Positions 39,240 through 49,177 of a DNA stretch of 64,000 nucleotides are shown piece after piece. Position 1 is the first letter of the stretch, and each line of letters begins with the position of its first letter. The DNA is taken from assembly GCF_011317445.1 (NCBI RefSeq), contig NZ_JAAAPL010000002.1, forward strand, positions 248,001-312,000, given 5' to 3'. A program made the translations under genes and the position numbers. Under the pieces are notes generated by a model. The model was given only the letters and a program-made list of their open reading frames with translations, did no database searches and was not told where the DNA came from. The DNA comes from Chelativorans multitrophicus. GTDB taxonomy: Bacteria; Pseudomonadota; Alphaproteobacteria; Rhizobiales; Rhizobiaceae.

Positions 39240-40633
39240 AAATGCCGCAGACAATCGGAGTGGTGCACTTTGTGGGCATCGGCGGCATCGGCATGAGCGG
39301 CATCGCAGAGGTTCTGCACACGCTCGGCTACCATGTGCAGGGCTCCGACCAGGCCGAAAATGCCAATGTGGTGCGCCTGCGCGAAAAGGGCATCAAAGCC
39401 TTCATCGGCCATGCAGCGGAGAATCTGGGCGATGCGGAGGTCGTGGTGATCTCCAGCGCCATCAAGCGCGACAACCCGGAATATGTCGCCGCGCGCGAAA
39501 GGCACCTTCCCATCGTGCGCCGCGCGGAAATGCTCGCCGAGCTCATGCGTTTCCGTCAGGCGGTCGCCATCGGCGGCACGCACGGCAAGACCACGACCAC
39601 CTCCATGGTGGCCGCCCTCCTGGATGCGGGCGGGCTTGACCCGACGGTCATCAATGGCGGTATCATCAACGTCTACGGCACCAATGCCCGCATGGGAGAG
39701 GGCGACTGGATGGTGGTGGAAGCCGATGAGAGCGATGGCACCTTTCTCAAGCTCCCCGCCGATATTGCGGTGATAACCAATATCGACCCGGAGCATCTCG
39801 ATCATTACGGCTCCTTCGACAAGGTCCGCGAGGCCTTCCGCCAGTTCGTCGAGAACGTGCCGTTCTACGGTCTCGGCGTCATGTGCATTGATCACCCGGA
39901 AGTGCAGGCGCTTGTCTCCCGCATCGAGGACCGGCGCGTCGTCACCTATGGCGAGAACCTTCAGGCGGATGTCCGGTTCGAGAACCATCGGATGGAGAAC
40001 GGCCACTCCGTATTCGACGTCATCATCCGCGCGCGCAAGAGCGATGCTGTGAAAGCAATGCGCGACCTGCGCCTTCCGATGCCCGGCCGGCACAATGTAT
40101 CCAACGCCACCGCCGCCATTGCCGTCGCCAACGAACTTGGTATGGGCGAAGAGGCTATCCGCAAGGGCCTTGCCGCCTTTGGCGGAGTCAAGCGCCGTTT
40201 CACGCTGACCGGCACCTGGAATGGCATCAGCATCTTCGACGATTACGGGCATCACCCGGTGGAGATCCGCGCCGTGCTGAAAGCTGCGCGCGAGGCCACG
40301 TCGGGCCGCATCATCGCGATCGCCCAACCGCACCGCTATACGCGGCTGCGCGATCTGTTCGATGAATTCTCCGCCTGCTTCAACGATGCCGATACGGTTT
40401 TGGTGGCGCCGGTCTATGCGGCGGGCGAATCGCCGATCGCCGGCATCTCCTCCGAAGCGCTGGTGGCTAGTCTGCGCGCTGCCGGGCACCGCGATGCACG
40501 CTTTATACCGGGCCCGGAAGCGATTGCTCCCATCGTGCGCGAGGCGGCCAATGAAGGCGATTTCGTCGTCTTTCTCGGCGCGGGCAATATCACTCAATGG
40601 GCCTATGCCCTGCCCAAGGAACTCTGTTCGTGA
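39236..40633 (+). CDS. murC: UDP-MurNAc:L-alanine ligase MurC
   Basis: A 465-residue Mur ligase. The N-terminal [15 protein letters not shown] (about 13-27) binds [15 protein letters not shown] (about 116-127) is the ATP loop; [18 protein letters not shown] and [10 protein letters not shown] are MurC-specific blocks. It adds L-alanine, the first residue of the stem peptide. ATGA overlap with murG and GTGA overlap with murB. Confidence 0.97.
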
Positions 40634-41595
40634 CCCGCGGCTCCGTACTCCTTGAAAAGCTCGGCGACCGGCTATCCGGCCTGCGCGGGCGGCTCACGCC
40701 GGATGCCGGCATGGACAAGATCACCTGGTTCCGCGCGGGTGGAGAGGCGGACCTGCTTTTCCAGCCGCAGGATGAGGAGGATCTCGCGGCCTTTCTTAAA
40801 GCGGTGCCTGAAGAAATCCCGGTGACGATTGTCGGCATTGGCTCCAATCTTCTGGTTCGCGACGACGGCATGCGCGGTTTCGTCGTGCGGCTTTCAGCCA
40901 AGGGCTTTGGTGAAGCCGAGGTGATTTCGCCCACCCGTATCCGAGCAGGCGCGGCGATACCGGACAAGCGGCTTGCCGCCTTCGCGCTCGAAGCAGGCAT
41001 CGGCGGCTTCCATTTTTTCCATGGCATTCCCGGAGGTTTGGGCGGTGCGCTGCGCATGAATGCCGGCGCGAATGGCGTGGAGACGAGCGAACGTGTCGTG
41101 GAGGTGCGCGCGCTCGACCGTCGGGGCGAGCTGCACGTGTTTTCCAATGCCGAGATGGGGTATTCCTACCGCGCATCGGCGGCATCGCAGGGGCTTATCT
41201 TCACATCGGCTGTGCTTGAAGGCTACGCGGAGGATCGCGAGGCCATCCGGGCTGCCATGGATGCCGTTCAGCATCATCGCGAAACGGTCCAGCCCATCCG
41301 GGAGAAGACAGGAGGCTCGACCTTCAAAAACCCGGAGGGCACCTCCGCCTGGAAGGAGATCGACAGGGCCGGCTGCCGCGGCCTGATGATTGGCGGCGCC
41401 CAAATGTCGCCCATGCATTGCAATTTCATGATCAATACCGGCACGGCAACCGGCTACGATCTCGAATATCTGGGCGAAACGGTTCGCGCACGCGTTTTGG
41501 AGAATTCCGGCATAAAGCTGGAGTGGGAGATCAAGCGTATCGGCGCCTTTAAGCCGGACCATTCGGTCGATCCGTTCCTCGGCCAATTGCTTTAG
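40630..41595 (+). CDS. murB: UDP-N-acetylenolpyruvoylglucosamine reductase MurB
   Basis: A 321-residue flavoenzyme. FAD-binding [17 protein letters not shown] (about 66-82), [23 protein letters not shown] and the late [10 protein letters not shown] with the catalytic Ser, then the Glu-containing end typical of type I/IIa enzymes. It reduces enolpyruvyl-GlcNAc to MurNAc. The GTG at 40630 overlaps the murC stop by 4 bases. The cluster then breaks for 370 bases. Confidence 0.96.
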
Positions 41596-41965
41596 TTTCT
41601 CAGGGGTGTGCTGTCGGCACTTGAATGCCGATCCGCATGTTCACCGTTCAGGAGCACCGGGGCTCTCGTTGCGCGGAGGCTATGGCTGCGTCTGCCGCGT
41701 TGTCACCCCAAGGTCCGCCGCGGCCGTGTTCACTGTTTTTGGTCTCCCGAAAGGGGCATGCGTCGATCACTTTTGGCAAATTTTAGCAAAAATTGAATCC
41801 TTCGGAATCTCAAGGCCTTGCCACGGAATCAACTCTCTGATTCTTTAGCTAGAAGTATTTCCTGATTTGAGTCGGCGCGTTTGTAGCCGGGGGCTTTCAT
41901 CCAAGTGGCAGTTTTGTGTTGCGAGAGCGCTGCGCTTGTCGCGGCTGGGAAAAGGGCATCGGTGA
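41596..41965. other. Intergenic break in the dcw cluster (murB-ddlB)
   Basis: A 370-base gap where neighbouring genes otherwise overlap. The left half is GC-rich and featureless; the right half (about 41760-41880) is AT-rich, with GCAAATTTTAGCAAAAATTG-type sequence, and holds five GANTC sites. Plus-strand frames of 60-80 codons here have no family character. It probably contains the promoter of ddlB-ftsQ-ftsA-ftsZ. Confidence 0.6.
41795..41873. promoter_or_regulatory. Cluster of five GANTC methylation sites
   Basis: GAATC at 41795-41799, 41805-41809 and 41826-41830, GATTC at 41839-41843 and GAGTC at 41869-41873. By composition about one site per 250-300 bases is expected. GANTC is the CcrM adenine-methylation site, which together with GcrA controls cell-cycle promoters in alphaproteobacteria. 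Position ahead of ddlB-ftsQAZ fits such a role; the role is inferred. Confidence 0.65.
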
Positions 41966-42892
41966 ATGAAGAAAAAGCACGTGGCCGTGCTCATGGGCGG
42001 GTTCTCGTCAGAGAGGCCTGTTTCACTGTCTTCAGGCAATTCCTGCGCCGACGCCCTGGAGGCGGAGGGCTACCGCGTCTCGCGCGTTGACGTCTCGCGT
42101 GATGTCAGCCGTGTCCTTTCTGAATTGAAGCCCGACGTCGCATTCAATGCGCTGCATGGTCCCTTCGGTGAAGATGGTACCGTTCAGGGCGTATTGGAAT
42201 ATCTGGGAATTCCCTACACGCATTCGGGCGTGCTCGCTTCGGCTCTCGCCATGGACAAGGACCTGGCGAAGACCGTCGCTAAATCCGCCGGTATTCCAGT
42301 GGCTTCCTCCCGAGTCATGAACCGCTTCGAGATCGGTGATAAACATCCGATGGAGCCGCCTTATGTCGTCAAGCCGGTAGCCGAGGGGTCAAGCTTCGGC
42401 GTGGTGATCGTTCGCGAGGGACAATCGCATCCGCCGCAGGTCCTGGGCTCTGCCGAATGGGGTTATGGCGAGCGTGTCATGGTCGAGCGCTATATCCCCG
42501 GGCGTGAGCTCACCTGCGCGGTCATGGGGGACCGGGTGCTCGGGGTCTGCGAGATCGTTCCGGTCGGGCACAGCTTCTATGATTACGATTCGAAATATGC
42601 TCCGGGCGGATCAAGGCATGTTTGTCCGGCGGAAATTTCACCGAATATTTACCAAAAAATAGAAAGACTGGCCCTTAAGGCGCACCAAGCGATTGGTTGC
42701 CGGGGCGTGAGTCGTTCGGACTTCCGCTATGACGACCGGCTTCCTGGGGAAGAAGGGATCGTCTGGCTGGAGATCAACACGCAGCCTGGCATGACACCAA
42801 CCTCCTTGGTGCCGGATATCGCCGCTCAGGCGGGGATTGGCTTTGGGGCACTCTTGAGTTGGATGGTGGAGGACGCGTCTTGTCCGCGGTGA
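41966..42892 (+). CDS. ddlB: D-alanine-D-alanine ligase
   Basis: A 308-residue ATP-grasp ligase: [19 protein letters not shown] at the N-terminus, [27 protein letters not shown], the KDLAK segment, [12 protein letters not shown] (grasp loop), and [15 protein letters not shown] with the Mg-binding residues. It makes the D-Ala-D-Ala dipeptide used by MurF. First gene after the dcw break, so it probably heads a separate ddlB-ftsQ-ftsA unit. Overlaps ftsQ. Confidence 0.96.
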   Translation: MKKKHVAVLMGGFSSERPVSLSSGNSCADALEAEGYRVSRVDVSRDVSRVLSELKPDVAFNALHGPFGEDGTVQGVLEYLGIPYTHSGVLASALAMDKDLAKTVAKSAGIPVASSRVMNRFEIGDKHPMEPPYVVKPVAEGSSFGVVIVREGQSHPPQVLGSAEWGYGERVMVERYIPGRELTCAVMGDRVLGVCEIVPVGHSFYDYDSKYAPGGSRHVCPAEISPNIYQKIERLALKAHQAIGCRGVSRSDFRYDDRLPGEEGIVWLEINTQPGMTPTSLVPDIAAQAGIGFGALLSWMVEDASCPR

Positions 42893-43773
42893 GCTCAGTG
42901 GGGAAGTGGCGCTCCGGCGTTGCCGGCTTCATATTGCCGCGCCTGCTGCGCAGGCCGATGCGCGTGCTTCAGCGCCTGAGCGAGCGGGAGCTTCCGCCTT
43001 TTGCGGCGAGCGGGGCGAGCTTTGCCTTGTTTGCGCTGGCCGGCCTCTATGGCGTCGTGGAGGGCGGTCATTCAGAAGCGGTGCTGAAGGCCATTACCTC
43101 CCGTGTGGGCTTCGCCATCAATGACGTGCAGGTGTCCGGGAACGAGGAGACGTCCGAGATCGACGTGCTGCAGCAGGTCGGGCTCGATGGATGGACCTCG
43201 ATGGTGGGCTTCAATGTGCGCGAGGCCCGGGCGCGGATCGCGGAACTTCCCTGGGTCGAAAGCGCAACGGTTCGCAAGGTTTATCCGTCGACGCTCGCGA
43301 TCGAGATGGTCGAGAAGGCGCCTTTTGCCCTGTGGCAGCAGGGGAACCAGCTTTCCATTATCGAAGCGGATGGCGACGTAATTGCGCCCTTTGCCGGCGG
43401 GCGTTATGCCATGCTGCCCGTTGTCATCGGCGAGGGTGCCGACAAGGCCGGGCCCGACTTCGTCTCGAAGGTGCAGAAGGTACGGGGGCTTGAGGGGCGC
43501 GTGAAGGCGTATATCCGCGTGGCCGGCAGGCGGTGGGATCTTCGGCTCGACAATGGCGTGACGATCAAACTGCCGGAGAAGGATGTCGAGACGGCGCTCG
43601 CTGAGGTCTCGCGGCTCGATGCGGAATATTCGCTCCTCTCCCGTGACATTACAACGGTCGATCTCAGATTGCCGGATCGGCTGACCGTGGCCCTTGCCCC
43701 GGAGGCGGCTGAAGCGCGTAAGAAAGAGTTCGAGGAAATGGAGCGGAAACGCAAGAAGGGAGCCAGGACATGA
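42880..43773 (+). CDS. ftsQ: Cell division protein FtsQ
   Basis: A bitopic protein of about 297 residues: a basic cytoplasmic start, one transmembrane helix ([18 protein letters not shown]), then a POTRA domain ([27 protein letters not shown]) and the FtsQ domain ([29 protein letters not shown]). It links FtsB-FtsL to the septal synthase. A TTG at 42880 sits 6 bases after GGAGGA and is preferred; a GTG at 42889 makes the GTGA overlap common in this cluster, and an ATG at 42859 is also in frame. ATGA overlap with ftsA. Confidence 0.94.
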   Translation: MSAVSSVGKWRSGVAGFILPRLLRRPMRVLQRLSERELPPFAASGASFALFALAGLYGVVEGGHSEAVLKAITSRVGFAINDVQVSGNEETSEIDVLQQVGLDGWTSMVGFNVREARARIAELPWVESATVRKVYPSTLAIEMVEKAPFALWQQGNQLSIIEADGDVIAPFAGGRYAMLPVVIGEGADKAGPDFVSKVQKVRGLEGRVKAYIRVAGRRWDLRLDNGVTIKLPEKDVETALAEVSRLDAEYSLLSRDITTVDLRLPDRLTVALAPEAAEARKKEFEEMERKRKKGART

Positions 43774-45083
43774 GCTGGCTTCTCGGAAAAGGCGGAGCGG
43801 CCCAACGTTCAGGTATCATCACCGTGCTCGATGTGGGGTCGAGTAAGGTTTCCTGCATCATCGCCAAACTGTTGCCCGACGAAAATATGCGCGCGCTGCC
43901 GCATCGCACCCATCGCATTAGGGTGGTGGGCATCGGTCATCAGAAATCCCAGGGTGTGAAGTCCGGTGTGGTGGTCGATCTCGACCGCGCGGAGCAGGCG
44001 ATCCGGCTTGCCGTGGACGCTGCGGAGCGGATGGCGGGCCTCACGGTCGACTCGCTCATCGTCAATGTTTCAGCGGGGCGGATCCGCAGTGAGACCGCAT
44101 CCGCCACCATCAATCTCGGCGGGCACGAGGTGGCCAATGCCGATATCGCGCGTGTGCTGCTTGCGGGTGCCCGCCAGGCCCTGCGTGCGGAGCGCGAGGT
44201 GGTGCATTCCCTAGCTGTCGGCTTCTCGCTCGACGTGGAGCGCGGCATTCGCGACCCGAGGGGCATGATGGGCGATGCGCTCGGCGTCGACATGCATGTG
44301 GTCACCGCCGATGCCGTGCCGCTGAGAAATCTGGAACTGTGCATCAATCGGGCGCATCTGTCGGTCGAGCGCATGGTCGCGACGCCTTATGCCAGCGGGC
44401 TCGCGGCTCTGGTCGACGACGAAGCGGAGATGGGAGCAGCCTGCATCGACATGGGCGGCGGCACCACGACCATGTCTGTGTTCGTCGACGGCAAGTTCGT
44501 TCACGCCGATGCCATCCCCGTGGGCGGCAATCATGTGACGATGGATCTGGCGCGCGGCCTCTCAATAAGGCTTTCCGATGCTGAGCGGCTCAAGGTCATG
44601 CAAGGATCCGCACTGCCCGTGACCACCTCCGATGACCGCGAGATGGTCTCGATACAGCCCATCGGCGGCGACGAGATGGACCAGCCGTTGCAGGTGCCGC
44701 GCTCGGTCATGACCCGCATCGTTCGGGCACGGGTCGAGGAAACCCTGGAGCTGGTTAGGGACCGGCTCAATCGTTCGGGTTATGGCGCCCTGGTCGGGCG
44801 CCGGGTTGTGCTCACGGGCGGCGCAAGCCAGCTTTCGGGGTTGCCGGAAGCCGCGCGCCGGCTTCTGGGCAGGAATGTTCGCCTCGGGCGGCCGCTTGGT
44901 GTCGCCGGTTTGCCGGAGGCGGCTAAGGGCGCGGCCTTTGCAGCGCCTGTCGGTCTTTTGATCTATCCGCAGGTTGCGGAATTCGAGAGCCGGGCGGCGG
45001 CAAAGGGTGGCCTGTTCATGCGTGCCACAGGGACAGCAGGCAGGTTTCAGCGTGTCGGACAGTGGTTCCGAGACAGTTTTTGA
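43770..45083 (+). CDS. ftsA: Cell division protein FtsA
   Basis: A 437-residue actin-like ATPase that tethers FtsZ to the membrane. [19 protein letters not shown] (phosphate 1), [11 protein letters not shown] (phosphate 2) and [13 protein letters not shown] (adenosine) are in order; the C-terminus ends in an amphipathic segment ([14 protein letters not shown]), the membrane-targeting helix. ATGA overlap with ftsQ; ftsZ follows after 62 bases. Confidence 0.96.
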   Translation: MSWLLGKGGAAQRSGIITVLDVGSSKVSCIIAKLLPDENMRALPHRTHRIRVVGIGHQKSQGVKSGVVVDLDRAEQAIRLAVDAAERMAGLTVDSLIVNVSAGRIRSETASATINLGGHEVANADIARVLLAGARQALRAEREVVHSLAVGFSLDVERGIRDPRGMMGDALGVDMHVVTADAVPLRNLELCINRAHLSVERMVATPYASGLAALVDDEAEMGAACIDMGGGTTTMSVFVDGKFVHADAIPVGGNHVTMDLARGLSIRLSDAERLKVMQGSALPVTTSDDREMVSIQPIGGDEMDQPLQVPRSVMTRIVRARVEETLELVRDRLNRSGYGALVGRRVVLTGGASQLSGLPEAARRLLGRNVRLGRPLGVAGLPEAAKGAAFAAPVGLLIYPQVAEFESRAAAKGGLFMRATGTAGRFQRVGQWFRDSF

Positions 45084-45145
45084 CGGGGGAAAGCCATCAA
45101 CACCGCGGCGGCGAGGCAGCGGGCAAGGCGGAAAGGACGAAACTT

Positions 45146-46804
45146 ATGACCATCAATCTTAAGAAGCCGGACATTACCGAGCTTAAGCCGAGGATCACGG
45201 TCTTCGGCGTTGGAGGCGGGGGCGGCAACGCAGTCAACAATATGATTACCGCGGGGCTTCGCGGCGTGGAATTCGTCGTCGCGAACACGGATGCGCAGGC
45301 CCTGACCATGTCGAAAGCCGAGCGCATCATTCAACTCGGCGCCAATGTTACAGAGGGACTTGGCGCGGGGTCTCAGCCGGAGGTGGGCCAGGCCGCGGCC
45401 GAGGAATGCATCGACGAGATCATGGATCATCTGTCGCATACGCATATGTGCTTCGTCACCGCCGGAATGGGCGGCGGCACGGGCACGGGTGCTGCCCCGG
45501 TGGTGGCGCGGGCCGCGCGCGAGAAGGGTATCCTTACCGTCGGTGTGGTCACCAAGCCGTTCCATTTCGAGGGGCAGCGGCGCATGCGCATCGCCGATCT
45601 GGGCATCGAGGAGCTGCAGAAATGCGTCGATACGCTCATCGTGATCCCGAACCAGAACCTCTTCCGCATTGCCAATGACAAGACCACCTTCGCCGACGCC
45701 TTCGCGATGGCGGACCAGGTGCTCTACTCGGGTGTTGCCTGCATCACCGATCTGATGGTGAAGGAAGGCCTCATCAATCTCGACTTCGCCGATGTGCGCT
45801 CGGTCATGCGCGAAATGGGCAAGGCCATGATGGGCACGGGCGAGGCTTCCGGCGAAGGCCGCGCGATGGCGGCGGCGGAAGCTGCGATCGCCAATCCGCT
45901 GCTGGACGAGACCTCCATGAGGGGTGCCAGGGGCCTCCTCATCTCCATCACCGGCGGCCGCGACCTCACCTTGTTCGAGGTGGACGAGGCTGCGACCCGT
46001 ATCCGCGAGGAAGTCGACCAGGATGCGAACATCATCCTCGGCGCGACCTTCGACGAGGAGCTGGAGGGCGTCATCCGCGTTTCGGTCGTCGCCACGGGCA
46101 TCGACAAGGCTGCGCACGACATTTCCGCGCCGCCCTCGGCAACTCGCCAGCCGCCGCGCCCTCAGGGCCTGTCGAAGCCCACGGCCGGTTTCGAAACGCG
46201 CGCTCCTGCCCCGCAGCCAGCTCCTCAGCCGGCAAGGGAGATCCAGCCCGAACCACAGGCGGACGCCCATCACGAGATGGTTGCTGACGCCCTCAGGGTT
46301 GCGCAAGGAGGCGGTGCACCGGCAGCCCAATCTGCCGGGTTCCAGCCGCAGAGCAAGCTTTTCAGGCCTGCCGCCCCTGCGCCGGAGCCGGCGCCCATGC
46401 GGGCGGCCGCCGTCGCGCAACATCAACCCCAGCCGCAGCCGGTTCATGCTGAGCCTGCGCCCGCGCCGCGCATGCCTCGCGTGGAGGACTTTCCGCCGGT
46501 CGTCCAGGCGGAGATCCAGGCTGGCGCTGCGCATGCCGCTCCCGAGCAGGAGGACCGCGGCCCGATGGGTTTGCTGAAGCGCCTGACAACCGGGTTGTCG
46601 CGCCGCGACGAGGATAGCCACGCCGGCCAGGCTCCCGAGCCGCGCTTGCGCCAGGCCGATCCGCGCCGTACCGCGCCGGAAAGCAACATCTACGCGCCGC
46701 GCCGCGGTCAGCTCGACGAGCAGGGCCGGGTCGTACAGCCAAGGGCCTCGCAGGAGGATGACCAGCTCGATATCCCCGCCTTCCTGCGGCGCCAGGCGAA
46801 CTAG
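45146..46804 (+). CDS. ftsZ: Cell division protein FtsZ with long C-terminal linker
   Basis: A 552-residue tubulin homologue. The GTPase core (about 10-320) holds the tubulin signature [14 protein letters not shown] near 110 and the synergy loop segment [11 protein letters not shown]. Residues about 325-535 are a proline/glutamine/alanine-rich disordered linker, and the end [13 protein letters not shown] is the conserved peptide that binds FtsA. Most bacterial FtsZ are 350-420 residues; long linkers are usual in rhizobia. GAAAGGACG precedes the ATG. Confidence 0.97.
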   Translation: MTINLKKPDITELKPRITVFGVGGGGGNAVNNMITAGLRGVEFVVANTDAQALTMSKAERIIQLGANVTEGLGAGSQPEVGQAAAEECIDEIMDHLSHTHMCFVTAGMGGGTGTGAAPVVARAAREKGILTVGVVTKPFHFEGQRRMRIADLGIEELQKCVDTLIVIPNQNLFRIANDKTTFADAFAMADQVLYSGVACITDLMVKEGLINLDFADVRSVMREMGKAMMGTGEASGEGRAMAAAEAAIANPLLDETSMRGARGLLISITGGRDLTLFEVDEAATRIREEVDQDANIILGATFDEELEGVIRVSVVATGIDKAAHDISAPPSATRQPPRPQGLSKPTAGFETRAPAPQPAPQPAREIQPEPQADAHHEMVADALRVAQGGGAPAAQSAGFQPQSKLFRPAAPAPEPAPMRAAAVAQHQPQPQPVHAEPAPAPRMPRVEDFPPVVQAEIQAGAAHAAPEQEDRGPMGLLKRLTTGLSRRDEDSHAGQAPEPRLRQADPRRTAPESNIYAPRRGQLDEQGRVVQPRASQEDDQLDIPAFLRRQAN

Positions 46805-47127
46805 CGCATTGGGCCGAAGGCGGCACCGGTTGTCGGAAAGGGCGCACGACGCTGAAGGTCTGCGCGCAAGTGATGGAGCGGAGGCGGGCGCATTCCGCTC
46901 CATGACGTGCCTTAACATTGGTTAAACGAAAACCGGGCGCGCGAGCGCCCGGTGTCGTTTGAAAAAGCTTTGGAAACAAGGGATTGGGCCTAGTTCGCGA
47001 ATCAGTTAGCCGGTAACAGAGGGTAAGAAAGCGTGATTTGGCGCGGGCCGGCGGCATCACTATGTTCCTGCTGTTTTCAGGCAGGGTGCCTTCAGCAGGC
47101 CTGCCAACGTACAGAGCCGGCCGGAAC
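46805..47127. other. Intergenic region between ftsZ and lpxC
   Basis: About 320 bases without a supported gene. It contains TTAACATTGGTTAA at about 46912-46925 (two TTAA units), the strong hairpin at 46932-46953, and one GANTC site near 46999. The lpxC promoter must lie to the right of the hairpin. A 623-codon minus frame across ftsZ that begins here is an antisense shadow. Confidence 0.5.
46924..46960 (+). terminator. Strong hairpin terminator after ftsZ
   Basis: ACCGGGCGC (46932-46940) pairs with GCGCCCGGT (46945-46953) around a GCGA tetraloop, and outer arms AAACGA/TCGTTT extend the stem after a small bulge. It lies about 120 bases after the ftsZ stop and probably closes the dcw transcript. 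Confidence 0.75.
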
Positions 47128-48111
47128 ATGAGACACGGGCAAAGGCTGTGGGCAAGCTCGCTGGGGGTAGAATTGCTGGAATATCAAACGACTCTCAAGT
47201 CGCGCTTTACGCTGTCCGGCGTCGGTGTCCACACCGGCAAGGCCGTATCCATCCATTTCAGTCCCGCCGAAGCTGATACCGGCATTGTCTTTCAGCGCAT
47301 CGATAGTGGCGCGTCTGGAAAGGTGATCCGCGCCCTCGTATCGGATGTTGGCGCAACGGACCTTTGCACTGGCCTCGGCGATCCGGCGGGCGACCATGTC
47401 GCCACCGTCGAGCATCTGATGGCCGCGCTGCTCGGCATGGGCGTTGACAATGTCTCGATCGAGATAGACGGTCCCGAGGTGCCCATCATGGATGGCAGCG
47501 CCGCGGCTTTTGTCGACGCTTTTACGCAGACCGGCCTCGTCCAGCTTTCGGAGAAGCGGCGCTATATTCGCATCGTGAAGCCGGTGCGGTTCGAATCAGG
47601 AAGCTCATGGGCCGAGTTCCAGCCCTATAACGGCACGCGCTTCGAAGTGGAGATCGATTTCGAAAGTCCAGCCATCGGGCGCCAGTCCTTCGCCACCGAT
47701 TTCACGCCCGAGATCTTTAAACGGGATATCTCTCGTGCGCGCACCTTCGGTTTCATCAAGGATGTGGAGCGGCTTTGGGCCGCGGGATATGCGCTTGGCT
47801 CTTCGCTCGAAAATTCCGTGGTGATCGGCGAGGATCACCGCGTGATCAATATGGAAGGGCTGCGTTACCCGAACGAGTTCGTCCGTCACAAGATGCTGGA
47901 CGCCGTGGGCGATCTGGCGCTTGCAGGGGCGCGCTTCATCGGCTGCTTCCGCTCCTATCGGGGCGGTCATCGCGTCAATGCGGCGGCGCTGCGCCATCTG
48001 CTCACAGACCGTTCCGCGTTCGAAATCGTGGAGGCAACTCGCGTGGGCCGTGGCCGCGGTGCCGAAATGATCGCCGTCAACGCGCCGCTATACGCGCCCT
48101 GGATGCTTTAG
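47128..48111 (+). CDS. lpxC: UDP-3-O-acyl-N-acetylglucosamine deacetylase LpxC
   Basis: A 327-residue zinc deacetylase, the committed step of lipid A synthesis. LLEYQTTLKSRFTLSGVGVHTGK is the usual opening; TVEHLMAALLGMGVDN carries the first zinc His; VRHKMLDAVGDLALAGA has the remaining ligands. The start is uncertain: ATG at 47128, or a TTG at 47173 that lies nearer the conserved sequence. Preceded by the ftsZ hairpin, so it probably has its own promoter, though its position after ftsZ is standard. Confidence 0.95.
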   Translation: MRHGQRLWASSLGVELLEYQTTLKSRFTLSGVGVHTGKAVSIHFSPAEADTGIVFQRIDSGASGKVIRALVSDVGATDLCTGLGDPAGDHVATVEHLMAALLGMGVDNVSIEIDGPEVPIMDGSAAAFVDAFTQTGLVQLSEKRRYIRIVKPVRFESGSSWAEFQPYNGTRFEVEIDFESPAIGRQSFATDFTPEIFKRDISRARTFGFIKDVERLWAAGYALGSSLENSVVIGEDHRVINMEGLRYPNEFVRHKMLDAVGDLALAGARFIGCFRSYRGGHRVNAAALRHLLTDRSAFEIVEATRVGRGRGAEMIAVNAPLYAPWML

Positions 48112-48125
48112 GGGCGCTGCTTTCT

Positions 48126-48166
48126 TCTGTGGATTGCGGGGCGGCAATACCCTCTCAATCCACAGA
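48126..48166. terminator. Long-loop inverted repeat after lpxC
   Basis: TCTGTGGATTG (48126-48136) and CAATCCACAGA (48156-48166) are perfect 11-base inverted repeats around a 19-base loop, 15 bases after the lpxC stop. They may form a terminator or a protein-binding site; no T-run follows. Confidence 0.5.
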
Positions 48167-48296
48167 CACAGATGGTCCCTCTGGTCTTTCGCCACAAAAA
48201 TGTGCCAATAGCGCCAGATAGCGTTGCCGCGTCTTTGCTTTCTGCATATGACTGCGTGCACATCTTGGTTCCCCCATCCAGAGGAACGGACTGCGA

Positions 48297-49163
48297 ATGC
48301 TTTTGACACGCCCTGCCAGCAGTCTCCGCCGGCCACGGCTCCCCGCGTTGGCTTTGGCCGCGCTCGCCGCTCCCCTTTTGCTCGCCGGCTGCAACGCCGA
48401 AAAAGATCTGGACCTCTCGACCTATGTCGAGCAGACCGAGCCCGCCGACGTGCTTTACAATCAAGGCCTTGCCAATCTCAATGCCGGCCGCATGAGAGAA
48501 GCGATCGCGAAATTCGAGGCGGTCGACCGGCAGCATCCCTATTCGGAGTTTGCCCGCAAGGCGCTCATTATGAACGCCTTTGCCAATTACCGGCAGGGTA
48601 AGTATACCGAGGCGATCAATGCCGGCAAACGCTATGTCACGCTCTATCCTACGAGTGAGGACGCGGCCTATGCCCAATATCTCGTAGGCCTCAGCTATTT
48701 CCGCCAGATCAAGGACGTCACGCAGGATCAGCGTGAGGCACGGCTGACCATCGAGGCCATGCAGCAGGTGGTCGATGTCTGGCCCGAATCGGAATACGTG
48801 ACCGACGCCCAGGCGAAGATCCGCTTTGCGCGCGACCAGCTCGCAGGCAAGGAGATGCAGGTCGGCCGGTATTATCTGGAGCGGCGCGAATATATCGCTG
48901 CCGTGCGCCGGTTCCGCGGCGTGGTGGAGAATTACGGCAACACGCGCCATGTCGAAGAGGCGCTGGCGCGGCTGGTGGAAGCCTATCTTGCGATGGGCAT
49001 TGCCTCCGAGGCGCAGACCGCCGCAGCCGTTCTCGGGCATAACTTCCCAGACAGCCAGTGGTACAAGGATTCCTACACGCTTCTGCAGTCCGGCGGCCTT
49101 GAGCCGCGGGAAGACAGGGGTTCCTGGATTTCCAGGGCCGCGTCGATCATTACGGGGGGCTAG
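48297..49163 (+). CDS. bamD: Outer membrane assembly lipoprotein BamD
   Basis: A 288-residue lipoprotein with signal peptide and lipobox LLAGC (Cys about 32), followed by about five tetratricopeptide repeats starting [27 protein letters not shown]. This is the essential scaffold of the BAM complex that inserts beta-barrel proteins in the outer membrane. GAGGAAC precedes the ATG. recN follows after 14 bases, a gene pair conserved in rhizobia. Confidence 0.95.
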   Translation: MLLTRPASSLRRPRLPALALAALAAPLLLAGCNAEKDLDLSTYVEQTEPADVLYNQGLANLNAGRMREAIAKFEAVDRQHPYSEFARKALIMNAFANYRQGKYTEAINAGKRYVTLYPTSEDAAYAQYLVGLSYFRQIKDVTQDQREARLTIEAMQQVVDVWPESEYVTDAQAKIRFARDQLAGKEMQVGRYYLERREYIAAVRRFRGVVENYGNTRHVEEALARLVEAYLAMGIASEAQTAAAVLGHNFPDSQWYKDSYTLLQSGGLEPREDRGSWISRAASIITGG

Positions 49164-49177
49164 CGCCCGGCGCGCCG

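Noticed and set aside
38984-40597. 537-codon open frame antisense to murG/murC
   Set aside because: Long antisense frames are expected opposite high-GC genes; the translation is low-complexity Ala/Arg/His-rich with no family motif.
41606-41848. 80-codon plus-strand frame in the murB-ddlB gap
   Set aside because: No ribosome-binding site, no coding character, and it crosses the GANTC cluster; better read as regulatory DNA.
45047-46918. 623-codon open frame antisense to ftsZ
   Set aside because: It mirrors the codon positions of ftsZ in GC-rich DNA, has no domain and spans the known gene plus its terminator; a shadow.
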